NCBI RefSeq assembly: GCF_049723235.1
Contig: NZ_JBNARB010000001.1
Coordinates: forward strand, 1 to 64,000
Source: Thermovenabulum sp049723235
GTDB lineage: Bacteria > Bacillota > Thermosediminibacteria > Thermosediminibacterales > Thermosediminibacteraceae
DNA length: 64,000 nucleotides
Reading direction: 5' to 3'
Position numbers and translations under genes: made by a program
Shown here: positions 57,767-64,000 of the stretch, piece after piece
Layout: each line of letters begins with the position of its first letter
Numbering within the stretch: position 1 is the stretch's first letter
Notes under the pieces: model-generated
The model's input: the letters and a program-made list of their open reading frames with translations, nothing else
Databases searched by the model: none
Told to the model about the DNA's origin: nothing

Positions 57767-59185
57767 TTGCAGATAGAAAATTTAGAAGATATGACCTTGA
57801 GTCAGTTGCAGGAGATTGCAAAGGAATTGAAGATTCCGGGCTATTATAAGTTCAGAAAGGCCGAGTTAATAGAAAAAATTTACGAAGAGATTGGGAAGAA
57901 AGAAAAAGAAGGTAGTGAAAGACAAAATCCAAAAGAATCAGCAGGATTAAACAAAGTGGAAAGTACAAGTATTATGGATAATAAATCTATTGATTTAAAG
58001 GAAATTAACAACGGGTATTTTAATGAAGCTTCAGCAGTAATCAAAAAAGATGAAATCGAGTATTTCGGTGAGGGCGTACTGGAGGTAATGCCCGACGGCT
58101 ACGGATTTTTAAGGGGCAAGAATTTATTACCTTCGGAAGAGGATATCTACATTTCTCCTTCCCAGATAAGAAAGTTCCACCTGAAAACGGGAGATTTGGT
58201 CAGCGGCAAGGTAAGGCTGCCCAAGGAAGGAGAAAAGTACAGGGCGCTTTTACAGGTGAGAGCCGTAAACGGGCTTCCTCCTGAACATGCCATTTCGAGA
58301 AAGGAATTTGACCTTCTCACACCTATTTTCCCTCAGCCCCGTTTCAAATTAGAATACGACCCTTCGGATATGCCCACCAGGATAATAGATATTATAGCCC
58401 CCATTGGTAAAGGACAAAGGGCACTTATAGTTTCACCTCCCAAAGCGGGTAAGACAATGATGCTGAAAAAGATTGCCAATAGCCTTTCCGTGAATCACCC
58501 CGAGGTAGAGCTGATTGTGCTTCTTATTGATGAAAGGCCCGAAGAGGTTACGGACATGAAGCGGTCGGTGAAAGGAGAGGTAATAAGCTCTACCTTTGAC
58601 GAACTGCCCGAGAACCATATAAGGGTTGCGGACATGGTACTGGAAAGGGCGCAAAGGCTAGTAGAAAGCAAGAAGGATGTGGTCATTCTTTTAGACAGTA
58701 TTACGAGGCTTGCAAGAGCTAATAACCTGGTGGTTCCTCCAACGGGCAGGACCCTTTCGGGAGGGCTTGATACCGCCGCTCTCCACAAGCCCAAGAGGTT
58801 TTTCGGAGCCGCACGGAACATTGAAGAAGGGGGCAGCCTAACAATTATCGCTACAGCCCTGGTAGAAACCGGGAGCAGGATGGACGATGTGATATACGAG
58901 GAGTTCAAAGGTACCGGAAACATGGAGGTCCACCTCGACAGAAGGCTTGCGGAAAGAAGAATATACCCTGCCATAGACATAAAAAAATCCGGCACGCGCC
59001 GGGAAGAACTTTTATTTTCAAAAGACGAGCTGGAAGCCATATGGATTTTAAGAAAAGCCCTGGCCAATTACGATACGGTGGAAGCGGCCTCCCTCTTAAT
59101 AAACCGCCTGAAAAGAACCAAAACCAACTTGGAATTCCTGCAGAATATCGCCTCTTTTGTAAGCGAAATGGGATCGGAAAGGTAA
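57767..59185 (+). CDS. rho: Transcription termination factor Rho
   Basis: 472 residues. N-terminal Rho_N helix bundle (TLSQLQEIAKELKIPGYYKF), a variable charged linker of about 60 residues, the RNA-binding cold-shock-like domain (GVLEVMPDGYGFLRG) and the RecA-type motor with Walker A SPPKAGKT, Walker B VVILLDSITRLARA and LIDERPEEVTDM. It is a hexameric RNA helicase that ends untranslated transcripts. TTG start with GGAGGG upstream. Confidence 0.96.
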   Translation: MQIENLEDMTLSQLQEIAKELKIPGYYKFRKAELIEKIYEEIGKKEKEGSERQNPKESAGLNKVESTSIMDNKSIDLKEINNGYFNEASAVIKKDEIEYFGEGVLEVMPDGYGFLRGKNLLPSEEDIYISPSQIRKFHLKTGDLVSGKVRLPKEGEKYRALLQVRAVNGLPPEHAISRKEFDLLTPIFPQPRFKLEYDPSDMPTRIIDIIAPIGKGQRALIVSPPKAGKTMMLKKIANSLSVNHPEVELIVLLIDERPEEVTDMKRSVKGEVISSTFDELPENHIRVADMVLERAQRLVESKKDVVILLDSITRLARANNLVVPPTGRTLSGGLDTAALHKPKRFFGAARNIEEGGSLTIIATALVETGSRMDDVIYEEFKGTGNMEVHLDRRLAERRIYPAIDIKKSGTRREELLFSKDELEAIWILRKALANYDTVEAASLLINRLKRTKTNLEFLQNIASFVSEMGSER

Positions 59186-59204
59186 AATTAATTTAAATAT
59201 AAAA

Positions 59205-59534
59205 TTAATTTACTATATAACCTTTTGCTTTCAGTTTTTCTATGTGCTGCCGGATTTTTTCATTGGTGTCTATGTTATAATTTTCTTCCAGAACGAACAT
59301 CATGGAGACGGCTACCTGTGCCACGTCTAAAAGCTCTCGGGCTATTCTGTCAAGAACTTCTTTTTCTTCCATCGTGACCTTCTCGCCGCTTTGACCCCGG
59401 AATTTTCCTATTGCCTGGGCCAGCTCTCCCGCTTCTTCCATCAACTTTAATGCCGTAGATTCCAGGGTGGGTTTTAAGCCGTTAAGTTTTGGCAAACTTA
59501 TCACCTTATAGGGGTTTTTATCATTTCCGTTCAT
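59205..59534 (-). CDS. MazG-like nucleotide pyrophosphohydrolase
   Basis: 109 residues, all-alpha NTP pyrophosphohydrolase fold. The metal-binding ExxE pattern is in KLMEEAGELAQAIGKF and the second acidic pair in ARELLDVAQVAVSM. Such enzymes remove non-canonical or excess nucleotides. Its start overlaps the stop of the upstream Gate-domain gene (ATGA), so the three minus-strand genes form one operon. Substrate is unknown. Confidence 0.82.
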   Translation of the reverse strand: MNGNDKNPYKVISLPKLNGLKPTLESTALKLMEEAGELAQAIGKFRGQSGEKVTMEEKEVLDRIARELLDVAQVAVSMMFVLEENYNIDTNEKIRQHIEKLKAKGYIVN

Positions 59535-59995
59535 AAATTCACCTCGTTTTGAGCCTTTTTATCAAACCATTTCGATGCGGCATAGGTAAGTAAAGCTGCT
59601 GCGATGAGCCTTACGGATAAAATCAAAAAACCGTTGGCGCCGATAGCAGCGATAATGGCGGTATCCTCGAATATGGCATGGGCGCAAATTAAAAAGTAGG
59701 TCACCAGGTATAAATCTTTTTTCGGCAGGGAAAATTCCTTGGATGCCTTGAAAATAACTCCCGCTCCGTAAGATATTCCTATTATTACTCCTATTACCAA
59801 AGGAAAACCCGATTCCTTCTTCATGCCGTATACCTTTACAAGGGGCGAAAAGAGTTCGGCTATCCTATCTATTATTCCTATGTCTTTTAGAATTTCTAAA
59901 AACATCATTATGGGGATGACGATTATTGCTATCTGCTTTACCGAAGACAGGGAACCGAGAAAGGCTTCTTTTAAAATTTTTAAAATAAAAAACAT
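59531..59995 (-). CDS. Small nucleoside-recognition (Gate) domain membrane protein, second of a pair
   Basis: 154 residues, four or five membrane helices with the Gate-domain pattern (KQIAIIVIPIMMFLEIL, GFPLVIGVIIGISYGAGVI, HAIFEDTAIIAAIGANG). Related domains occur in SpmA/SpmB, NupC-type transporters and FeoB. Together with the next gene upstream it may form a two-part carrier. GAAGGTGG precedes the ATG. Overlaps the MazG-like gene by 4 bases. Confidence 0.82.
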   Translation of the reverse strand: MFFILKILKEAFLGSLSSVKQIAIIVIPIMMFLEILKDIGIIDRIAELFSPLVKVYGMKKESGFPLVIGVIIGISYGAGVIFKASKEFSLPKKDLYLVTYFLICAHAIFEDTAIIAAIGANGFLILSVRLIAAALLTYAASKWFDKKAQNEVNL

Positions 59996-60014
59996 GAGAC
60001 CACCTTCTTTATAT

Positions 60015-60455
60015 TCATTTTAAAATAAGGTTAAACAATATTCCCGAAGCTATGGCAAGACTTGCCCGGACAAGGATGACGTTTAGAGGGGAAAGCCCTA
60101 TTTTCTTTGCCAGAGCGGTTTCCACCGGCAGGCTATGGCAGAAGGATAGCATTATTCCCAGGATGGTTATTTCCTTTGGTGTTAAAGAAAGGGATACCAT
60201 TGCACCGATGGCGGCGTACAAATTTACCAGGTTTCCCAGGACCAGTGCAATTGCGGCTTTTCCGGGAAGTCCAAATATACCCATTAATGGTGAAAAAATA
60301 CTGGTAATAAAATTCATCAATGGGGTATACTTTAAAAAAGTGACAATAAAGTAAATCGGGACAACTATCCTGGCAAGCTGCCATGTAACCTCTAACCCGG
60401 AAAAAAATCCGCGCTTTATAGTGTCAGCGTCGAGTTTACCCCTGTAGATATTCAT
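60015..60455 (-). CDS. Small nucleoside-recognition (Gate) domain membrane protein, first of a pair
   Basis: 146 residues, membrane protein with Gate-domain features (VTWQLARIVVPIYFIVTFL, FGLPGKAAIALVLGNLVNLYAAIGA, SFCHSLPVETAL). It is 19 bases upstream of the second Gate protein and probably pairs with it as an inverted-repeat transporter. The last gene of the operon suggests a nucleotide- or nucleoside-related solute, but this is a guess. GGGAGG precedes the ATG. Confidence 0.82.
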   Translation of the reverse strand: MNIYRGKLDADTIKRGFFSGLEVTWQLARIVVPIYFIVTFLKYTPLMNFITSIFSPLMGIFGLPGKAAIALVLGNLVNLYAAIGAMVSLSLTPKEITILGIMLSFCHSLPVETALAKKIGLSPLNVILVRASLAIASGILFNLILK

Positions 60456-60564
60456 GGCAATATCCTCCCGAAAAACAATATTCTAAGCATAAATTTAAAT
60501 CAATTCAAATCATTTCAATTATATCGTACGCCCGATTTTTTAAAAAGTATTGAACAAAAAACCT

Positions 60565-60594
60565 TTGCATAAGTTAAGGTAATTGTGGTAAAAT
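60565..60594 (+). promoter_or_regulatory. Promoter of the ferredoxin gene
   Basis: TTGCAT at 60565-60570, an 18-base spacer and TAAAAT at 60589-60594, about 30 bases before the start codon. Confidence 0.6.
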
Positions 60595-60627
60595 ATACGA
60601 GGAAAATTTTAGAAGGAGGTATTATCC

Positions 60628-60816
60628 TTGAAGGTATTTGTTGATCAAGATTTATGCATAAGCTGCGGGCTTTGCATTGATACCTGCCCGGAAGTTTACA
60701 GCTGGAATGATGACGGCAAAGCTCAGGCCATTGATTCGGAAGTACCTGCTGATTTAGAAGATGAAGCAAGAGAAGCATTGGAAAATTGCCCATCAGAGGC
60801 TATAAAGGAAGAGTAA
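60628..60816 (+). CDS. Ferredoxin, single 4Fe-4S type
   Basis: 62 residues, strongly acidic. Cluster ligands are CxxCxxC in LCISCGLCIDTCPEV plus the distal Cys in ENCPSEAI, as in Thermotoga- and Clostridium-type monocluster ferredoxins. It is a general low-potential electron carrier and a plausible acceptor for the AOR-family enzyme. TTG start with AAGGAGG 8 bases upstream. Monocistronic, flanked by a promoter and a strong terminator. Confidence 0.94.
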   Translation: MKVFVDQDLCISCGLCIDTCPEVYSWNDDGKAQAIDSEVPADLEDEAREALENCPSEAIKEE

Positions 60817-60834
60817 TTCGGAAAAAGTAAAATA

Positions 60835-60868
60835 GCAAAAAGCCAGGTGAATTAGCCTGGCTTTTTGC
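60835..60868 (+). terminator. Terminator after the ferredoxin gene
   Basis: GCAAAAAGCCAGG and CCTGGCTTTTTGC form a long stem around an AT-rich loop, with a T run within the 3' arm. Confidence 0.85.
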
Positions 60869-61012
60869 TTTGTAATGAGCCATTGTTTTTACCTGACTTT
60901 TATATAAATTTACTACTAAGTTTTTTTCCACATCAAATTCTAATTTAATTTTTATGCAATATACACAATAGAAAAAGAGGAATATCTTTTTGAGTGTCGT
61001 ATATATATTATA

Positions 61013-61046
61013 TCACAAAATAAAACTAAATTTCACAATATAAAAC
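61013..61046. promoter_or_regulatory. Direct repeat upstream of the KDG cluster, possible IclR-type operator
   Basis: TCACAAAATAAAAC (61013-61026) and TCACAATATAAAAC (61033-61046) match at 13 of 14 positions and are offset by 20 bases, about two helical turns. They lie just before the aldolase gene whose cluster encodes an IclR regulator. Confidence 0.5.
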
Positions 61047-61061
61047 AAAGGGGTGATTTTG

Positions 61062-61709
61062 TTGGATAAGTGGGATGTAATTAAGAGAATTATTGATACG
61101 GGAATAGTGGCCGTGGTAAGGGCGGAAAGTCCGGAACAGGCGATAAAAATTGCGGAAGCGGTTAAGGCGGGCGGAATAGATGCCATAGAAATCACCATGA
61201 CCGTCCCGGGAGCAATAGATGTAATAAAGGAAATGAAAAAAGCTTATCCGAATAATGAGATATTAATAGGTGCGGGTACGGTTTTGGATGCAGAGACTGC
61301 GAGACTCGCCATGCTTGCCGGTGCGGAGTTTTTCGTAAGCCCATACTTTAACCCCGATATGGTAAAATTGTGCAACCGCTACAGAAAGGTAACCATGCCG
61401 GGGGCGATGTCTATTAAAGAGATTGTAGAAGTTATGGAGTCCGGCGCGGATTTTGTGAAATTATTCCCCGGAAGTGCCTTTGGGCCATCCATGGTAAAGG
61501 CCGTATTGGGGCCCCTGCCCTATGCTCAAATAATACCTACCGGAGGCGTTAGCCTTGAAAATGCTGGGGAATGGATAAAAGCAGGTTGTCCTGCGGTGGG
61601 GGTCGGAGGAGAGCTTACGAAAGGGGCTAAAACCGGCAATTACAAAGAAGTAGAGGAGACCGCAAGGAAATTTGTGGAAGCTGTGAAAAAGGCAAAAGGG
61701 AAAATCTAA
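61062..61709 (+). CDS. eda: 2-keto-3-deoxy-6-phosphogluconate (KDPG/KHG) aldolase
   Basis: 215 residues, class I aldolase barrel. It has the opening IVAVVRAESPEQA, GGIDAIEITMTVPGA, GAGTVLDAETA, the Schiff-base lysine in DFVKLFPGSAFGP and IIPTGGVSLENAGEW. It splits KDPG to pyruvate and glyceraldehyde 3-phosphate. Start assigned to TTG 61062, with AAAGGGGTGA upstream; GTG 61053 overlaps that site. First of three genes for 2-keto-3-deoxygluconate use. Confidence 0.93.
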   Translation: MDKWDVIKRIIDTGIVAVVRAESPEQAIKIAEAVKAGGIDAIEITMTVPGAIDVIKEMKKAYPNNEILIGAGTVLDAETARLAMLAGAEFFVSPYFNPDMVKLCNRYRKVTMPGAMSIKEIVEVMESGADFVKLFPGSAFGPSMVKAVLGPLPYAQIIPTGGVSLENAGEWIKAGCPAVGVGGELTKGAKTGNYKEVEETARKFVEAVKKAKGKI

Positions 61710-61736
61710 ATATAAATAAATTTTGGAGGGGAGATA

Positions 61737-62762
61737 ATGGCAAATAAGGTGGTTACTTTTGGCGAAATTATGTTGAGACTGACACCGCCTAATTTCTTAA
61801 GGTTTGTGCAGGCGGAGTCCTTCGATGTCACCTACGGTGGCGGTGAGGCAAATGTAGCGGTGAGTTTGGCCAATTTCGGTGAAGATGCTTACTTTGTAAC
61901 AAAAGTTCCCGATAACCCGATCGGGCAGGCGGCGATAAATCATTTAAGGAGGTACGGGGTTAAAACCGATTATATTTTAAAGGGAGGAGAAAGACTGGGG
62001 ATATATTTCAATGAGATAGGGGCATCTCAGAGGCCTTCGGTAGTTGTTTACGACAGGAGTCACTCCTCCATTTCTGAAGCAAAGCCCGAGGAATTTAACT
62101 GGGATAAAATTTTTGAAGGTGCAAAATGGTTTCACTTCACCGGTATTACGCCGGCACTTTCGGATAATATGGCGCAGGCCTGTTTGGATGCCGTAAAAAA
62201 GGCAAAGGAAAAGGGCATTACGGTAAGCTGCGATTTGAACTACAGAAAAAAGCTGTGGTCAAAGGAAAAAGCAAACAAAGTTATGTCCGAACTTATAAAA
62301 TATGTGGATTACGCCATCGGAAACGAAGAGGACGCTGAAATGGTTTTTGGTATAAAAGCTTCTTCCTCGGATGTTACTAAAGGTGAACTAAATGAAGAAG
62401 GTTATAAAGAGGTAGCAAAGGAGCTTCTTGAGAGGTTTTCTCTTAAAGGCGTCGCCATTACCCTGCGCGAGAGTTTTTCCGCATTTGACAACGGATGGTC
62501 AGCCCTTTATTATGATGGGAAGGATTATTACAGATCCCGGAGGTATATGATACACATAATTGACCGGGTAGGCGGAGGAGATTCCTTTGCAGGAGGGCTT
62601 ATTTACGCATTGCTGAATAACTATTCTCCAAAAGATGCGGTGGAATTTGCCGTTGCAGCCTCATGCTTGAAACACAGCGTGGTAGGAGACTTTAACCATG
62701 TTACTTTAAGCGAAGTCACCGCTTTGATGAAGGGTGATGCTTCGGGAAGGGTTCAAAGATAA
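61737..62762 (+). CDS. kdgK: 2-keto-3-deoxygluconate kinase (PfkB family)
   Basis: 341 residues, ribokinase fold. The opening VVTFGEIMLRLTPP, GGGEANVAVSLANFG (first PfkB signature), VSCDLNYRKKLW and the catalytic GGGDSFAGGLIYALL near the C-terminus are typical of KDG kinases. It phosphorylates KDG to KDPG, the substrate of the preceding aldolase. GGAGGGG precedes the ATG. Confidence 0.93.
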   Translation: MANKVVTFGEIMLRLTPPNFLRFVQAESFDVTYGGGEANVAVSLANFGEDAYFVTKVPDNPIGQAAINHLRRYGVKTDYILKGGERLGIYFNEIGASQRPSVVVYDRSHSSISEAKPEEFNWDKIFEGAKWFHFTGITPALSDNMAQACLDAVKKAKEKGITVSCDLNYRKKLWSKEKANKVMSELIKYVDYAIGNEEDAEMVFGIKASSSDVTKGELNEEGYKEVAKELLERFSLKGVAITLRESFSAFDNGWSALYYDGKDYYRSRRYMIHIIDRVGGGDSFAGGLIYALLNNYSPKDAVEFAVAASCLKHSVVGDFNHVTLSEVTALMKGDASGRVQR

Positions 62763-62779
62763 AAAGATAGGGGTATTAT

Positions 62780-63553
62780 ATGGATAAAGAGCTAAGGGTT
62801 CAGTCGCTGGAGAGGGCGTTTAAAATTTTAGAAATATTATCGGAAGAAAAAGAGGGGCTGGGCGTAACGGAAATTTCCAGGATAACCTCCCTTCATAAGA
62901 GCACTGTACACAGATTTTTAAGGGATCTGGAAATACTAAATTACGTCGAAAAGGACGAAAAGACGGATAAATATAAGCTGGGGATAAAAATTCTTCAGTT
63001 AGCCGGAAGGTTCCTCGATCACATGGATATTCGAGATCAGGCCAAGGATTCCATTAAGGAGTTAGCGGATATTACAGGGGAAACGGTACATCTCGTGATA
63101 TACAACAAAAAGGAAGCGGTTTATATAGATAAGATTGACAGCAAAAAAACCATCAGGATGCACTCGCAGATAGGGAAAACTATTCCAATGCATGCTTCGG
63201 CGGTAGGTAAAGCAATTCTGTCGCATCTTTCGGAAGAAGAAAAGGAGAAAATAATAAAAAGGGGATTACCTGCCTTTACACCGAACACCTTGGTGGACCC
63301 AGAAAGGTTGAGGGAAGAACTGGAAAAAGTAAGAAGACGGGGTTTTGCCTTTGACAATGAAGAGAATGAAGAAGGAATAAGGTGTATAGCTGCTCCGATT
63401 TTTGATTATACCGGAAGCGTCGTAGCTGCGGTGAGCATTTCGGGACCCAAATTTTCCATTACCCAGGACAGGATTGAGGAACTTTCAAAACTTGTTAAAA
63501 ACTGTGCTGAAAGGATTTCTGAAAAATTAGGTTTTACTAAAAAAAAGCAGTAG
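62780..63553 (+). CDS. kdgR: IclR family transcriptional regulator (KdgR-like)
   Basis: 257 residues: N-terminal winged helix (VQSLERAFKILEILSEEKEGLGVTEI, then LHKSTVHRFLRDLEIL) and the GAF-like IclR effector domain (GETVHLVIYNKKEAVYIDKID, PMHASAVGKAILSHLSEEE, CIAAPIFDYTGSVVAAVSISGP). The gene order with KDG kinase and KDPG aldolase suggests control by KDG or a related acid. The name is by context. Its stop lies in the terminator stem. Confidence 0.88.
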   Translation: MDKELRVQSLERAFKILEILSEEKEGLGVTEISRITSLHKSTVHRFLRDLEILNYVEKDEKTDKYKLGIKILQLAGRFLDHMDIRDQAKDSIKELADITGETVHLVIYNKKEAVYIDKIDSKKTIRMHSQIGKTIPMHASAVGKAILSHLSEEEKEKIIKRGLPAFTPNTLVDPERLREELEKVRRRGFAFDNEENEEGIRCIAAPIFDYTGSVVAAVSISGPKFSITQDRIEELSKLVKNCAERISEKLGFTKKKQ

Positions 63554-63577
63554 CAAAAAGCTACTGCTTTTTTTAAT
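63541..63577. terminator. Bidirectional terminator between kdgR and ddl
   Basis: AAAAAAGCAGTAGC (63541-63554) pairs with GCTACTGCTTTTTT (63560-63573). The kdgR stop (63551-63553) and the ddl stop are both inside the hairpin. Confidence 0.88.
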
Positions 63578-64000
63578 AGAGTTTAAGCGCTTGTTTTTGC
63601 CGGTGTTTTTCAAAGGCAAGTTCTATCAGCCTTTCTATAAGTTCCTTATAGGGGATCCCGGAAATTTCCCATAATTTGGGATACATACTAATTTTGGTGA
63701 ATCCGGGGATGGTGTTTAATTCATTGATATAAAATATTCCGTCCAACTTGCTGTAAAGGAAATCCACCCGGGCCATGCCCGAGCAATCCAAAGCCTTGAA
63801 GGCCTTTACCGCAAGGCTCATTACCTTTTCGGTTTCTTCTTTTGCTAAAGGAGCGGGAATTAATAGTTTTGATTTGCCGCCATCGAAGTACTTTGCCGTA
63901 TAATCGTAAAACTCATTGCTGGGTATAATTTCCCCCGGTAAAGAAGCAACCGGATCCTCATTTCCCAGCACCGAAACTTCTATTTCCCTTGCAGGGATAA
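63573..64000 (-). CDS. ddl: D-alanine--D-alanine ligase, C-terminal part (runs off the window)
   Basis: The last ~142 residues of an ATP-grasp ligase that makes D-Ala-D-Ala for peptidoglycan. The frame is open to the window edge (AREIEVSVLGNEDPVASLPGE-type text is seen in two overlapping parts), followed by MARVDFLYS and the metal/substrate loop INELNTIPGFTKISMYPKLW. The GTG near 63971 is an internal valine codon, not the start. Convergent with kdgR. Confidence 0.94.
   Translation of the reverse strand, partial: IPAREIEVSVLGNEDPVASLPGEIIPSNEFYDYTAKYFDGGKSKLLIPAPLAKEETEKVMSLAVKAFKALDCSGMARVDFLYSKLDGIFYINELNTIPGFTKISMYPKLWEISGIPYKELIERLIELAFEKHRQKQALKLY

Noticed and set aside
63573..63971. Short ddl-like gene starting at the GTG near 63971
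   Set aside because: The frame is open to the window edge and encodes the conserved Ddl segment before that codon, so the gene is simply cut by the window.
1..64000. Mobile elements, prophage, CRISPR arrays, toxin-antitoxin pairs
   Set aside because: No transposase, integrase, phage structural, Cas or toxin-like gene and no regularly spaced repeats were found; the gene order is that of ordinary chromosomal operons.

Overview
The window looks like chromosome from an anaerobic, low-GC, spore-forming Firmicute with thermophile-like codon use (heavy AGG/AGA/ATA), probably near the Thermoanaerobacterales/Thermosediminibacterales. This placement is an inference from gene content: T-box and TPP leaders, a Fur-box-controlled Feo system, a tungsten-type aldehyde oxidoreductase with a MoaD-like partner, a histidine-type Thi4, Ku/LigD repair, PdxST, Amj and a sigma-K-like promoter. 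I see no insertion sequence, prophage, CRISPR array or tRNA gene. The first 42 bases are the 3' end of a 5S rRNA, so an rRNA operon ends here.

Layout. 0-5 kb: MATE exporter with MarR regulator, then a Fur-controlled ferrous iron operon in which FeoB is split into two proteins, followed by a Cys-rich ribbon protein and FeoA. 5-9.4 kb: AIR-synthase-like protein and ECF S component (minus strand), T-box-controlled serS, a DUF1540 protein and the lipid II flippase Amj. 9.4-14.2 kb: PdxR divergent from pdxST, then a stand-alone glutamate-synthase-like flavoprotein.

14.4-26.8 kb is the most distinctive block. A FadR/FCD-type GntR regulator precedes a MoaD-like carrier, an RraA-family aldolase, an Ldh_2 dehydrogenase, an AOR-family tungstoenzyme, a cupin, a TRAP transporter, a zinc MDR dehydrogenase, an IolN-like creatininase-fold hydrolase, a second MDR dehydrogenase and a TIM-barrel epimerase. 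The perfect palindrome TGATATATCA occurs at three places in this block: next to the gntR promoter, before the MoaD-like gene and before the hydrolase gene. I read this as one regulon for uptake and oxidation of an unidentified polyol, inositol or sugar acid. A KDPG aldolase, KDG kinase and IclR regulator at 61-63.5 kb could handle 2-keto-3-deoxy sugar acids made by such a route.

26.8-43.8 kb: a chemoreceptor; the leucine-type T-box operon ilvBN-leuACDB (no ilvC or ilvD here); a TPP-riboswitch operon thi4-thiD-thiE-thiC; a small His-rich protein behind a sigma-K-like promoter; a divergent Fe/Mn superoxide dismutase; and an NHEJ module in which Ku, ligase and polymerase are separate genes. 43.8-47.6 kb: argF-argG-argH behind an ARG-box promoter. 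47.7-56.3 kb: a processive GT2 glycosyltransferase, a DedA-PAP2 fusion whose PAP2 half lacks both catalytic histidines, and a MFP/RND/TolC-type efflux set. 56.4-64 kb: a soluble histidine kinase with a stand-alone receiver, rho, a MazG-like protein with two small Gate-domain membrane proteins, a ferredoxin, the KDG cluster and the C-terminal part of Ddl, which runs off the window.
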